61,078 bases of DNA from Dokdonia sp. (GCA_020630915.1 JAHDIF010000013.1:1-61078), one strand, 5' to 3'; shown: positions 34,435-43,238, numbered from the stretch's first letter. The notes: generated by a model not told the origin, from the sequence alone. Numbers and translations: made by a program.

Positions 34435-34851
34435 CTACTTATTTGATGACTTTCCTAAGAAAGTCTCGATAGTACTAGTTACGGCCTGCACTTCATTTGT
34501 GTCTAAATATTTAAGAAGTTGTACATAAGACCTAAGTTTAGTTACAGTGTTTTTTTCTAGAATAGAGGTAAAACCGGTTTCATACCCGTCAAAGTACAAA
34601 TTATCTATGGCCTTGTTCATTAGAATTATAGGATCTTTATGACGAGTATCTTTACTAATTTTGTTATAGTATAGGTCTTTAACTTCTTTTTCAGGGCCTT
34701 CCATATATTGAAGGAAATTACCTGAATTATGAACAAGAATTCCACTAATGTTATTCTTTTGGTTTGCAGTGGCAGTATTTGATAGCAGCTCTCTAATCTC
34801 AAAATTGAGAAGATCATTAGACGTGCTTACATAACAAATGGCGTAAAACAT
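34435..34851 (-). CDS. BLUF-domain blue-light sensor
   Basis: BLUF domains bind FAD and rearrange hydrogen bonds on blue light. The 138-residue protein starts MFYAICYVSTSNDLL. The light-reaction residues are kept: Tyr7, Asn30 and Gln48 (in FLQYMEG), with GPEKEVKDLYYNKI and DTRHKDPIIL as in family members. The semi-conserved Trp before the last strand is a Tyr (FDGYETGF). After the domain there is only a short helical tail (from about residue 95), so this is a short BLUF protein that must act through a partner. The frame extends 22 codons upstream, but these run through the rpoD terminator and are rejected. Confidence 0.88.
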   Translation of the reverse strand: MFYAICYVSTSNDLLNFEIRELLSNTATANQKNNISGILVHNSGNFLQYMEGPEKEVKDLYYNKISKDTRHKDPIILMNKAIDNLYFDGYETGFTSILEKNTVTKLRSYVQLLKYLDTNEVQAVTSTIETFLGKSSNK

Positions 34852-34879
34852 AGAGGGAAATTTACTAATGTAAAGTACA

Positions 34880-34907
34880 AAAAAATCCCCGGTAATCAGC
34901 CGGGGAT
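34880..34907 (-). terminator. Terminator after rpoD
   Basis: ATCCCCGG and CCGGGGAT form a GC-rich 8-bp stem with a 7-base loop, and the minus strand continues into a T-run. It separates rpoD from the BLUF gene. Confidence 0.85.
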
Positions 34908-34969
34908 CATTCATCAATCAAAAAACGAACAGTTATGATAAACTGTTGTTGCTGTAATTCAGGTCTTTA

Positions 34970-35833
34970 CTAACCCAAGTATGTTTTTAATATTTTACTA
35001 CGAGAGGTATGTTTTAACCTTCGTATTGCTTTTTCTTTAATTTGGCGAACTCGCTCTCTTGTTAAATCAAACGTTTCACCAATTTCTTCGAGCGTCATAG
35101 GGTGTTGATCCCCTAGGCCAAAATATAATCTAATAACGTCTGCCTCTCGAGGAGTTAAAGTTTCTAAAGCCCTTTCAATCTCTGTTTTTAAAGATTCGTG
35201 TAATAATTCACGGTCAGGATTAGGTGACTCTCCAGAGCGCAAGACATCATAAAGGTTAGAGTCTTCTCCTTCTACTAAAGGGGCATCCATACTTACATGA
35301 CGTCCAGAGTTTTTCATAGACTCCTTTACGTCATTTATAGTCATGTCCAACTCCTTTGCAATTTCTTCTGCACTTGGTGGACGCTCGTGAGCTTGCTCAA
35401 GAAAAGCATATGTTTTATTAATTTTATTAATAGAACCAATCTTGTTTAACGGAAGTCTCACAATTCTTGACTGCTCTGCAAGCGCTTGCAAGATAGACTG
35501 TCTAATCCACCAAACAGCATAGGATATAAATTTAAACCCACGGGTTTCATCAAAACGCTTTGCAGCTTTTATCAGACCCAAATTTCCTTCGTTAATTAAA
35601 TCAGGTAGTGTTAATCCTTGGTTTTGGTACTGCTTTGCTACAGATACTACAAAACGCAAGTTAGCCTTCGTAAGTTTCTCTAATGCACGCTGATCACCCG
35701 CTTTAATTCTTTGGGCTAATTCAACCTCTTCATCTGCTGTGATAAGGTCTACTTTGCCAATTTCTTGTAGGTATTTGTCTAGGGATGCAGTTTCACGATT
35801 CGTAACCTGCTTGGTAATTTTGAGTTGTCTCAT
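34970..35833 (-). CDS. rpoD: Primary RNA polymerase sigma factor (Bacteroidota type)
   Basis: This is the housekeeping sigma factor, 287 residues, without the long region 1.1 of E. coli sigma-70. It has region 1.2/2 ([80 protein letters not shown]), region 3 ([15 protein letters not shown]) and region 4 ([36 protein letters not shown]). Bacteroidota sigma factors read the TTG/TAnnTTTG promoters seen in this window. The gene ends in its own terminator. Confidence 0.95.
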   Translation of the reverse strand: MRQLKITKQVTNRETASLDKYLQEIGKVDLITADEEVELAQRIKAGDQRALEKLTKANLRFVVSVAKQYQNQGLTLPDLINEGNLGLIKAAKRFDETRGFKFISYAVWWIRQSILQALAEQSRIVRLPLNKIGSINKINKTYAFLEQAHERPPSAEEIAKELDMTINDVKESMKNSGRHVSMDAPLVEGEDSNLYDVLRSGESPNPDRELLHESLKTEIERALETLTPREADVIRLYFGLGDQHPMTLEEIGETFDLTRERVRQIKEKAIRRLKHTSRSKILKTYLG

Positions 35834-36061
35834 TCTTTAAAAATCAACTTTAGGTTTGTTCTTCTTCACCCTTTATACGTAGTACAGTTATGTAATGTTA
35901 CAAAATATTTAAATAAAAATAATTTTGTTTTGTAAAAGTGTGTTCTAAAGTGTTAATGTAATCTTAAATAAAAAGTTAAATACCTTGAGAAATTAAGCCA
36001 TTTATGATGTTCTTTAGTATTTTGCCGCTCATTTAAAAATCCTGCTTAAAATTTAAAATTT

Positions 36062-36763
36062 ATGAAAAATGTACTAGCGACTTTGTTAATCATCTTATGT
36101 TGTAGCTTTACTTGGGGACAAACAAAAGGACCTGGAATTTCAAACCAAAATGAATCTGTTTTTAATTCATTTGACCAAGACAAAGATAACCTTGGAAGAA
36201 CAAAAGCAATTGTAAGAACAGGTAAGATTATAGACGGATATAAGCATATATGGAAGGAGTGGAATAAGAATGGTGTTGTAGAAGCAACTAATGGGAAAAA
36301 GTACAGAGTATCTAAAATTAATTTTAATGCAAAGAATAATTGGTTTGAGGTAAATGTACATGAAGATTCTACCTATACTTTTGATAGAAGAAAAGTAAAC
36401 AAAGTTGTCATTAATGATAGAACTTTTATTAATGTGGAGTTTCCTGAGAGTCAACGTTCTTACGTTGTAGAACAAATTGCCACTGGCAAAGACTTTATGC
36501 TTATAAAGAAATACGATGTAGAAATACTTTATGGGAGCCATGATCCTATGAGAGGAACAACTAGGGACAAATACAAATTGCTAGATGATTATTACCTCAA
36601 GACTAATGAGGGGTTAGAAAAGTTTAGTCCTAAAAAATCTTCCATTACCAAATTGTATGGAAATAATGCTAAGAAAATAGCGGCATATGCAAAAAAAGAA
36701 AAATTGAGCTTTAAAGATGATAAAGAGTTGGCTCAAATAATAACCTATGCAAATAGTCTATAA
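36062..36763 (+). CDS. Exported protein of unknown function
   Basis: The 233-residue protein has a signal peptide (MKNVLATLLIILCCSFTWGQ; cut near residue 20). The mature part is rich in Lys and aromatic residues: DGYKHIWKEWNKNG, KYRVSKINFNAKNNWFEVN, VEQIATGKDFMLIKKYDVEI and YKLLDDYYLKTNEGLEKF. There is no lipobox, sorting domain or enzyme motif, so it is probably periplasmic. I do not recognise a family. It stands alone and ends in a strong terminator shared with the convergent DUF4268 gene. Confidence 0.65.
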   Translation: MKNVLATLLIILCCSFTWGQTKGPGISNQNESVFNSFDQDKDNLGRTKAIVRTGKIIDGYKHIWKEWNKNGVVEATNGKKYRVSKINFNAKNNWFEVNVHEDSTYTFDRRKVNKVVINDRTFINVEFPESQRSYVVEQIATGKDFMLIKKYDVEILYGSHDPMRGTTRDKYKLLDDYYLKTNEGLEKFSPKKSSITKLYGNNAKKIAAYAKKEKLSFKDDKELAQIITYANSL

Positions 36764-36783
36764 GGTAAGTCGTTTATGAAACT

Positions 36784-36816
36784 AAAAAGCCGTTTGTTTT
36801 ACAAACGGCTTTTTTT
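36784..36816. terminator. Bidirectional terminator
   Basis: AAAAAGCCGTTTGT (36784-36797) and ACAAACGGCTTTTT (36801-36814) pair perfectly over 14 bp with a 3-base loop, between two convergent genes. Confidence 0.9.
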
Positions 36817-37243
36817 ATGACTTTATAATATCTTGATATTCTAAGAAGAAACTTTCGAGTGCATGCATATGAATATTAAAAAAGTTAAAAACCTCAGGCC
36901 AAGATTGTTTGTTATGAATACTCACCTGGTCTTTTTGTAAATAGACGCGACTAATCACCTTACCAGATTCTAAAGTGTATGCCTTGTCAAAAATGAGGTC
37001 TTGAGAAACCTCTTCTTTTAAGAGTAGTTTTAGGTTCTCAAATTTTTCGAAGTAATAAGCGCGCATCGCTGGATCTGTAGCACAAGAATCTAAAGAAACG
37101 ATTGCCTTTTTGTTATCAAAAGAAAATTTAAGAACAACATCCTTTATGGTTGTATTGTAAAGAAGCCATTTTCTGGGATGTCTTTTACCAAAAAAGGTCC
37201 AAAATTCTTGTCGTATTTTTTTAGACTCTTCCTTACTAAACAT
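36815..37243 (-). CDS. DUF4268 domain protein
   Basis: The 142-residue protein matches the DUF4268 type common in Bacteroidota, with SKEESKKIRQEFWTFFGKR at the N-terminus, PRKWLLYNTTIKDVVLKFSF in the middle and SWPEVFNFFNIHMHALESFF at the end. No function is known. Some DUF4268 domains occur in larger proteins near nucleases, so a nucleic-acid link is conceivable but unproven. Its start overlaps the ZIP transporter stop by 1 base, so the two are translationally coupled. Confidence 0.8.
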   Translation of the reverse strand: MFSKEESKKIRQEFWTFFGKRHPRKWLLYNTTIKDVVLKFSFDNKKAIVSLDSCATDPAMRAYYFEKFENLKLLLKEEVSQDLIFDKAYTLESGKVISRVYLQKDQVSIHNKQSWPEVFNFFNIHMHALESFFLEYQDIIKS

Positions 37244-37929
37244 TATAACAAATAAGCTAGAATAACTCCTGCGACTATGGCAAAAAATTTGGAGGCGTTA
37301 AACTGGTGGTTTTTTGAAGATTCAAAAAGTATAGTTGTTGCAACATGCAATAAGATCCCTACGGCAAATGCATTTACGTATAAAGAATAAGCCTGAAGTA
37401 TAGGTATGTATGCTTTCGCGAAAGCTCCCAAAGGGGTCATCACTGCAAACCCAAATAAAAATAAAAAGATTTTCCCCTTATTTAATTGTGCATTAAGTAA
37501 AAATGCCGAAACAATAATAGCAATAGGTATTTTATGAACGACCACGCCATATAATAACTCCTGATTGTCAGCCAGTGGAAACCCCTCTATAAATGAATGG
37601 GCGCATAAACTAAAGAATAATAAAACGGGAAATCTCGTATCTGACTTCTGGTGTATATGACCATGTTCTGCCCCTTTGGAACCAAACTCTAATAATAGCT
37701 GTAATAGGAGCCCTATCATTATAAAGACACCTACGTAAGGATTTTCATCTTTATATATCTCAGGCAAGAATTCAAAGATGGTAATCGCTAGTAAGAATGC
37801 TCCACTAAAAGACAATAATAACTTAACGCCATTTGTTACCACAGGTTTAAATATGAGTGCGATTAAAAGACCACCACCTACAGCAGCCAGCGGTAATAAT
37901 AACGGAGGAAGTATTGAGGTAGCGATCAT
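37243..37929 (-). CDS. ZIP-family metal transporter
   Basis: ZIP proteins carry Zn, Fe or Mn into the cytoplasm. The 228-residue protein has eight hydrophobic helices. The metal-site helices are represented by LCAHSFIEGFPLA (helix IV, HSFxEG) and VVHKIPIAIIVSAFLL (helix V, HKxP). The histidine-containing loop AEHGHIHQKSD is typical of the variable cytoplasmic region. The longer frame (to 38001) is rejected because the ATG at 37929 begins the first helix. An exact palindrome at 37412 encodes AFAKA within PLGAFAKAY. Confidence 0.88.
   Translation of the reverse strand: MIATSILPPLLLPLAAVGGGLLIALIFKPVVTNGVKLLLSFSGAFLLAITIFEFLPEIYKDENPYVGVFIMIGLLLQLLLEFGSKGAEHGHIHQKSDTRFPVLLFFSLCAHSFIEGFPLADNQELLYGVVVHKIPIAIIVSAFLLNAQLNKGKIFLFLFGFAVMTPLGAFAKAYIPILQAYSLYVNAFAVGILLHVATTILFESSKNHQFNASKFFAIVAGVILAYLL
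37412..37425. repeat. Iterated palindrome, exact copy in the ZIP gene
   Basis: GCTTTCGCGAAAGC, read on the minus strand in frame as AFAKA. Confidence 0.9.
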
Positions 37930-37949
37930 ATAAGTGGATAAAAATAGGT

Positions 37950-37957
37950 TATTTTTG
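37950..37957 (+). promoter_or_regulatory. Candidate -7 box, near-leaderless promoter
   Basis: TATTTTTG matches TAnnTTTG and ends 6 bases before the ATG at 37964, so transcription would start about 3 bases before the start codon. Confidence 0.45.
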
Positions 37958-37963
37958 CTATAT

Positions 37964-39136
37964 ATGAGTGACCTAAATAAAAACTTTAAAATGCTGGCCA
38001 AAACCTTTTATGGTTTTGAAGAAATTCTTGCAGAAGAGCTTCGCAGTCTTGGAGCTGGAAGAGTTAAAACAGGAGTGCGTAGTGTTTCTTTTGAAGGAGA
38101 TACTGGCTTCATGTATAAGGCAAACTTATGCTGTCGTACTGCTATTAAAATACTAAAGCCCATACAAGATTTTAGAGTACGTACAGAAGAAGAACTTTAC
38201 AGACGTATCCAGAAGATTTATTGGAATGATTATATAGATGTAAAAGATACTTTTGCGATTAACGCTACTGTGAGCGGCACTATCTTTACACACTCTCAAT
38301 ACGTGGCTTTTAAAACCAAAGATGCAATTGTAGATCAGTTTAGAAAACGAGAAGGGATACGACCAGATATAGATACAAAGCATCCAGATTTACGTATTAA
38401 TGTGCATATTCAAAATGACTGGTGTACGGTTTCATTAGACAGTAGTGGGGCTTCTTTGCACCATAGAGGTTATCGCACGCAAACCAATATTGCTCCTATT
38501 AATGAAGCACTAGCTGCAGGTTTAATTCTTAAAAGTGGATGGACAGGTCATAGTGATTTTCTCGACCCGATGTGCGGGAGTGGAACCATGCTTATAGAAG
38601 CAGCAATGATAGCCTGTAATATACCAGCAAATCTTAATCGTAAAGAATTTGCCTTTGAGAAATGGCACGACTGGGATCCTGATTTATATGATACCATAGA
38701 GGCAGGTGCATTAAAAAGGGTAAAAGATTTTAAACATAAAATCATTGGGTATGATAAAGCTCCTTCTGTTATAGCAAAGGCAAAACAAAATGTAAAGAAT
38801 GCACAGCTAGAAGAGTTTATTACTATTAAAGAACAAAACTTTTTTGAGTCTAAAAAGGAAGGGAGTGACTTTCTTCAGATGGTGTTTAATCCTCCTTATG
38901 GTGAGCGATTGCCTGTTGCTCTAGACGAATTTTATAAAGAAATAGGAGATACCTTAAAGTCTTCATATCCTGGTACTCACGCTTGGTTTATCACCTCTAA
39001 CATGGAGGCGCTCAAACACGTAGGATTAAGACCTAGTCGCAAGATTAAGTTGTACAACGGGAGTCTGGAAAGCCGCCTTGTAAAGTACGAAATGTATGAA
39101 GGTAGTAAGAAAGGGAAATATATGAATAAGGAGTAG
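37964..39136 (+). CDS. THUMP-domain RNA methyltransferase (RlmL/Trm14-like)
   Basis: The protein (390 residues) has an N-terminal ferredoxin-like and THUMP RNA-binding part (MLAKTFYGFEEILAEELRSL; DTFAINATVSGTIFTHSQYV) and a C-terminal Rossmann methyltransferase domain with SAM motif DPMCGSGTMLIEAAMIA and catalytic NPPYGERLP. It therefore methylates guanine N2 of an RNA; in E. coli RlmL acts on G2445 of 23S rRNA, but this one lacks the fused second (RlmK) methyltransferase domain. I use ATG 37964 (MSDLNKNFKMLAKTF); the Met at 37991 is an alternative. The promoter lies right on the start. Confidence 0.9.
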   Translation: MSDLNKNFKMLAKTFYGFEEILAEELRSLGAGRVKTGVRSVSFEGDTGFMYKANLCCRTAIKILKPIQDFRVRTEEELYRRIQKIYWNDYIDVKDTFAINATVSGTIFTHSQYVAFKTKDAIVDQFRKREGIRPDIDTKHPDLRINVHIQNDWCTVSLDSSGASLHHRGYRTQTNIAPINEALAAGLILKSGWTGHSDFLDPMCGSGTMLIEAAMIACNIPANLNRKEFAFEKWHDWDPDLYDTIEAGALKRVKDFKHKIIGYDKAPSVIAKAKQNVKNAQLEEFITIKEQNFFESKKEGSDFLQMVFNPPYGERLPVALDEFYKEIGDTLKSSYPGTHAWFITSNMEALKHVGLRPSRKIKLYNGSLESRLVKYEMYEGSKKGKYMNKE

Positions 39137-39139
39137 TAC

Positions 39140-39153
39140 GCTTTCGCGAAAGC
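39140..39153. repeat. Iterated palindrome, exact copy
   Basis: GCTTTCGCGAAAGC with GTAC on the left fills most of the 23-base gap between the convergent methyltransferase and DUF6048 genes, where a terminator would be expected. Confidence 0.9.
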
Positions 39154-39159
39154 AAAATT

Positions 39160-39885
39160 TTATCTCTTAAAAATAGGTATTAAATAGGAGATTGTATAGC
39201 CATACCCTACGCCAAAGCTGCTGTCATCTGTAGTTTTTCCAAAGCCAGGAATGTATATGTTTTCATATCCATCGGGATCTGTCTGAGTGATAGATCTTTT
39301 TAATTGTAAAGTAAATCCTAAGTAGATATTACTAAAAAGTTCTGTCTGTATACCAAATTGAAATTCTAGCCAAGTAGCATTTAATCCCGTAAATTCTCTG
39401 GTATCCGTTCGAGTGTCATCTCCAAAAAGATCATTAGTTGTATAAATAGTATAGGAATTAAGCTCCTGCCTAAAGCTAGAAAATCCAACTCTGGCTCCTG
39501 CAAAAATTAGATTATTCATTCCAAACCAATTTTCATAGGCGTTGTAGTTGAATCCAGCTTTTATATAGCTCCCTTTTGTGGTATTATTAATGTTAGGGAA
39601 GATGGAGGTTCTGGTTTCATTTCCTATTTCTGCAGCGAGGTAGTGGTTTTCTCTTATTCTAAAGTCCCCTACTATTTCAAATCCAGAATAATCTGGATCT
39701 ACAAGTGTTCTTATAGGTTTTGCAAGATCAACACCTACACGTAAACCATAATATTGAGGGCTTCCTGCCTGAGTAGTATCCTTAACAGAAGGAATAACTC
39801 CCTCCACCTCTTCAGATTGTGAGTAGGCTAGTTGCACAAAAGCAAGAAGACTAATGAAAAATACGAATATGTGCTTCTGTTTCAT
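39160..39885 (-). CDS. DUF6048 family outer-membrane-type protein
   Basis: The 241-residue protein starts with a signal peptide (FVFFISLLAFVQLAYSQ; cut after about residue 22). The mature part alternates amphipathic beta strands (GLRVGVDLAKPIRTLVD, HYLAAEIGNETRT, GSYIKAGFNYNAYENWF, EFQFGIQTELFSNIYLGFTL, GVGYGYTISYLIPIF) and ends close to an aromatic residue, like a small beta-barrel. I match it to DUF6048 from memory. It overlaps the DUF6452 lipoprotein gene upstream by 35 bases; both follow rlmD on the minus strand. Confidence 0.75.
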   Translation of the reverse strand: MKQKHIFVFFISLLAFVQLAYSQSEEVEGVIPSVKDTTQAGSPQYYGLRVGVDLAKPIRTLVDPDYSGFEIVGDFRIRENHYLAAEIGNETRTSIFPNINNTTKGSYIKAGFNYNAYENWFGMNNLIFAGARVGFSSFRQELNSYTIYTTNDLFGDDTRTDTREFTGLNATWLEFQFGIQTELFSNIYLGFTLQLKRSITQTDPDGYENIYIPGFGKTTDDSSFGVGYGYTISYLIPIFKR

Positions 39886-40342
39886 CCTCTACGGTTGTGT
39901 TAACTATTGTAATATTATCTACCCAGGACCCGTCATTTCCAGCTATAATTTCGTCCTGGAGGGCTTGATAGGTAATTCTAAAGCCGCATGCCTTACTTAT
40001 ATATTCTTCTTGTCTTACGTGGTTAAAAAAAATGGAGTCTGCATTTTCAATATTGTCAGGGTCTTCACTCTCAAAGTTAAGGACAAAGGTATATCGCGTT
40101 TGATCTTCATCTGTTCTTAAAGGAAGGGAGACCGAGCTACTATTTAGTAATAGCCCTTCTGTGCTACCTTGAGCGATAATTAAAAGATTATTAGGCGCCT
40201 TTAGTTCTGAGGGATTGTCTTGGTCAAAAAAATCAATAACCAGTAGTGGTGTCGTAGGAGTGCTTTCTGCACAGATATCGTCTCGCTCGCAGGAGGAAAG
40301 CCAAAGGCAGCAAAGAAGAAATAGAAAGAACATTTTTCTCAT
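39851..40342 (-). CDS. DUF6452 family lipoprotein
   Basis: The 163-residue protein has a lipoprotein signal with the Cys at LWLSSCERDDIC, so Cys18 should be lipidated. The mature domain is beta-rich with PLLVIDFFDQDNPSELKAP, TRYTFVLNFESEDPDNIENAD and ISKACGFRITYQAL. Cysteines 23 and the one in KACGF could form a disulfide. I assign DUF6452 from memory of the usual neighbourhood (rlmD, DUF6452, DUF6048). It overlaps the following gene by 35 bases, which suggests coupled translation and a joint role at the outer membrane. Confidence 0.75.
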   Translation of the reverse strand: MRKMFFLFLLCCLWLSSCERDDICAESTPTTPLLVIDFFDQDNPSELKAPNNLLIIAQGSTEGLLLNSSSVSLPLRTDEDQTRYTFVLNFESEDPDNIENADSIFFNHVRQEEYISKACGFRITYQALQDEIIAGNDGSWVDNITIVNTTVEDETEAHIRIFH

Positions 40343-40348
40343 AAAAAT

Positions 40349-41761
40349 CTATCGTTTCTCAAGCAATACCACATTTTCTACGTGGTGGGTTTGCGGGAAC
40401 ATGTCTACCGGTTGAACTTTAGTTACTTTATATTGTGCATCCATTAAAGCCAGATCTCGTGCTTGAGTTGCACTATTGCAACTTACATAAACTATTTTTT
40501 CTGGAGCTATGTTTAAGATTTGATTAACCACATCTGCGTGCATGCCATCTCGTGGAGGATCTGTGATAATAACATCAGGTACTCCGTGGGTGTTTATAAA
40601 ATCAGTATTAAAAACCTTTTTCATATCTCCTACAAAGAACTCGGCATTTGTGATGTTATTGTGTAGCGCATTTGCCTTAGCAGCTTCTATGGCGTCTGGT
40701 ACGGCTTCTACACCTATTACTTTGCCTGCTTGTTTTGCTATAAACTGTGCAATGGTTCCGGTACCTGTGTACAAATCGTATACAAGTTCCTTACCCGTAA
40801 GTCCTGCAAAGTCACGCGTTATTTTATACAGCTCGTATGCTTGTGCAGAGTTTGTCTGGTAAAAAGACTTAGCGTTAATCTTAAATTGTAAGCCTTCCAT
40901 TTCTTCAAAAATATGATCGCGACCGTCATAGCATATTACTTCTTGATCGTAGATCGTGTCGTTTCCTTTAGAGTTAATTACATAAAGAAGCGAAGTGATT
41001 TCTGGGAAACTACTCTTTAAATAGTCTAATAGTAAAATTCTGTTCTTACTATCTTCCTTAAAAAATTGCACTAATACCATAAGCTCTCCGGTAGAAGAGG
41101 TGCGTATCATTAATGTACGTAACAATCCTTCTTGATTACGTGCATTGTAAAAAGGCATTTGATGCTTTGTTGCAAATTCCTTAATACCATTTCTTATGGC
41201 ATTACTAGGGTCTGCCTGTAGATGACATTTTTGAATATCTAAAATTTTGTCCCACATTCCTGCGATATGAAACCCTAGTGCATTGCGATCTTCTATAACT
41301 TCATCGCTGCGTATCTGTTCTAGCGTGAGCCATTTACTGTCCGAAAATCCGAATTCCATTTTATTACGATAGAAATATTGCTGGGCACTGCCTGCGATAG
41401 GAGTCACTTCCGGAAGTTCTATTTTGCCTAGTCGTGTGAGGTTATTTACTACTTCTCTTTCTTTATATTCTAGCTGGTATTTGTAGTCCATATGTTGCCA
41501 CTTACAGCCTCCACATACTTCAAAATGCTGGCATTGTGGTTGGGTACGCTTTCGCGAAAGCGTATGCACCTTAATCGCATTTGCCTCATAATAAGACTTG
41601 CGTTTTTTTGTAGTCTGTACATCTACCACATCACCAGGAACGGCGTTATTGATAAATACAACACGACCATCTGGAGCGTGTGCAATGGCTTTTCCTTTTG
41701 CACCTGCATCTGTAACCTCTAATTCTGTAAAAATCTTACGATTTTGTTTGCGTCTTGACAT
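40349..41761 (-). CDS. rlmD: 23S rRNA (uracil(1939)-C(5))-methyltransferase
   Basis: RlmD (RumA) makes m5U in 23S rRNA. The 470-residue protein has an N-terminal TRAM domain (ELEVTDAGAKGKAIAHAPDG), a [4Fe-4S] site (CQHFEVCGGCKWQHM with a further Cys), SAM-binding VYDLYTGTGTIAQFIA, TDPPRDGMHADV and the catalytic Cys in IVYVSCNSATQARDL. An exact palindrome at 41548 encodes TLSRK (in VHTLSRKRTQ), next to the first iron-sulfur Cys. The open frame extends 32 codons past the chosen ATG (41761); the promoter at 41766 supports the shorter start. Confidence 0.94.
   Translation of the reverse strand: MSRRKQNRKIFTELEVTDAGAKGKAIAHAPDGRVVFINNAVPGDVVDVQTTKKRKSYYEANAIKVHTLSRKRTQPQCQHFEVCGGCKWQHMDYKYQLEYKEREVVNNLTRLGKIELPEVTPIAGSAQQYFYRNKMEFGFSDSKWLTLEQIRSDEVIEDRNALGFHIAGMWDKILDIQKCHLQADPSNAIRNGIKEFATKHQMPFYNARNQEGLLRTLMIRTSSTGELMVLVQFFKEDSKNRILLLDYLKSSFPEITSLLYVINSKGNDTIYDQEVICYDGRDHIFEEMEGLQFKINAKSFYQTNSAQAYELYKITRDFAGLTGKELVYDLYTGTGTIAQFIAKQAGKVIGVEAVPDAIEAAKANALHNNITNAEFFVGDMKKVFNTDFINTHGVPDVIITDPPRDGMHADVVNQILNIAPEKIVYVSCNSATQARDLALMDAQYKVTKVQPVDMFPQTHHVENVVLLEKR
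41545..41564. repeat. Iterated palindrome, exact copy extended to 20 bp, in rlmD
   Basis: TACGCTTTCGCGAAAGCGTA (core 41548-41561) is preceded by G, so GTAC lies on the left. It is read on the minus strand in frame as TLSRK. Confidence 0.9.
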
Positions 41762-41765
41762 AGCG

Positions 41766-41773
41766 CAAAAATA
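41766..41773 (-). promoter_or_regulatory. Candidate -7 box for rlmD, near-leaderless
   Basis: The minus strand reads TATTTTTG, ending 4 bases before the rlmD ATG, so the mRNA would have a leader of about 2 bases. Confidence 0.45.
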
Positions 41774-41931
41774 GAATAATTCTGAATTAAGATAGGGGTT
41801 TATAGACTGCTTTATAATTTGTAATTTGCCAATCTCTGGGGATGATTTCTCTCCCACGCTGAATTTTCGAGACTTCGAAGGAATAAAGGTAGAGAAGGAA
41901 TGGCTTTTTTATTATTTAAAATTTAAACAAA

Positions 41932-43212
41932 ATGGCTGTTTTAGAACACTTAACATCGCAAGAGGCGATGGATTTAGAAAACAAGTATGGCGCACACAAT
42001 TACCATCCACTTCCTGTAGTACTTAGTAGAGGAGAAGGTGTACACGTTTGGGACGCCGAAGGAAAGAAGTATTACGATTTTCTCTCTGCATACTCTGCGG
42101 TAAATCAAGGGCATTGTCACCCACGTATTGTAAAGGCAATGACAGATCAAGCTCAGACCCTTACACTCACGTCGCGAGCATTTTATAACGATATGCTAGG
42201 AAAGTTTGAAAAGTATGCAACAGAAACTTTTCATTATGATAAGTTACTTCCTATGAATACGGGAGCAGAAGCTGTAGAAACGGCTTTGAAACTGTGCAGA
42301 AAATGGGCGTATGAAGTAAAAGGAATAGACGAGAATGAAGCAGAGATTGTTGTTTGTGAGAACAATTTTCACGGGAGGACAACGACCATTATTTCCTTTT
42401 CTAATGACCCTGTAGCTCGCAAAAACTTTGGACCATATACAAAAGGGTTTATAAAAATTGAATACGATAATTTACAGGCTCTAGAAGAGGCGCTAGAGAG
42501 CAGTAATAATATTGCTGGGTTTTTAGTCGAGCCTATTCAAGGAGAAGCTGGAGTATATGTTCCAAGTGAAGGATATCTTGCTGCTGCAAAAGCCCTGTGT
42601 GAGAAGCATAACGTCCTATTTATAGCAGATGAAGTTCAAACAGGAATCGCAAGAACAGGAAGATTACTAGCGACTTGTGGTAATTGCTGTTGTGCAGATA
42701 AGCATTGCTCAGGAACACCTGAAGTAAAAGCAGACATTTTGATTCTTGGCAAAGCATTATCTGGAGGCGCATATCCAGTTTCGGCAGTGCTTGCAAATGA
42801 TCCTATTATGAATGTGATTAAACCGGGAAATCACGGGAGTACCTTTGGAGGCAACCCTGTGGCAGCTGCCATTGGAATGGCAGCATTAGACGTGATTAAA
42901 GATGAAGAACTAGCAAATAATGCTCAGGAACTAGGTGAAGTCTTTAGAGCAGAATTGTCTAAATATATAGAGAAGAGTACCATAGTAAATGGGGTGCGCG
43001 GCAAGGGATTATTAAATGCAATCCTTATTAATGATACCGAGGAGAGTTCTACAGCTTGGGATATATGTATCGCTTTACGTGATAATGGATTACTTGCAAA
43101 GCCCACTCATGGAAACATCATACGTTTTGCTCCACCATTAGTAATGACTAAAGAGCAGTTGTTAGACTGCGTACGTATTATTACAGAAACGCTTAAGAAA
43201 TTTGAGAAGTAA
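41932..43212 (+). CDS. rocD: Ornithine aminotransferase with Cys-rich insertion
   Basis: The enzyme converts ornithine and 2-oxoglutarate to glutamate semialdehyde and glutamate. The 426-residue class III aminotransferase has MNTGAEAVETALKLCRKW, NNFHGRTTTIISFSNDP, ADEVQTGIARTGR and ILGKALSGGAYPVSA, where the Lys forms the PLP aldimine. Between the last two motifs lies a Cys-rich insertion (residues 249-259): Cys249, Cys252, Cys253, Cys254, His258 and Cys259. Similar insertions occur in other Flavobacteriia from memory; a metal or redox role is unproven. A terminator follows at 43239. Confidence 0.95.
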   Translation: MAVLEHLTSQEAMDLENKYGAHNYHPLPVVLSRGEGVHVWDAEGKKYYDFLSAYSAVNQGHCHPRIVKAMTDQAQTLTLTSRAFYNDMLGKFEKYATETFHYDKLLPMNTGAEAVETALKLCRKWAYEVKGIDENEAEIVVCENNFHGRTTTIISFSNDPVARKNFGPYTKGFIKIEYDNLQALEEALESSNNIAGFLVEPIQGEAGVYVPSEGYLAAAKALCEKHNVLFIADEVQTGIARTGRLLATCGNCCCADKHCSGTPEVKADILILGKALSGGAYPVSAVLANDPIMNVIKPGNHGSTFGGNPVAAAIGMAALDVIKDEELANNAQELGEVFRAELSKYIEKSTIVNGVRGKGLLNAILINDTEESSTAWDICIALRDNGLLAKPTHGNIIRFAPPLVMTKEQLLDCVRIITETLKKFEK

Positions 43213-43238
43213 AAGTATTTTTCAATAGGAGTGTATAG

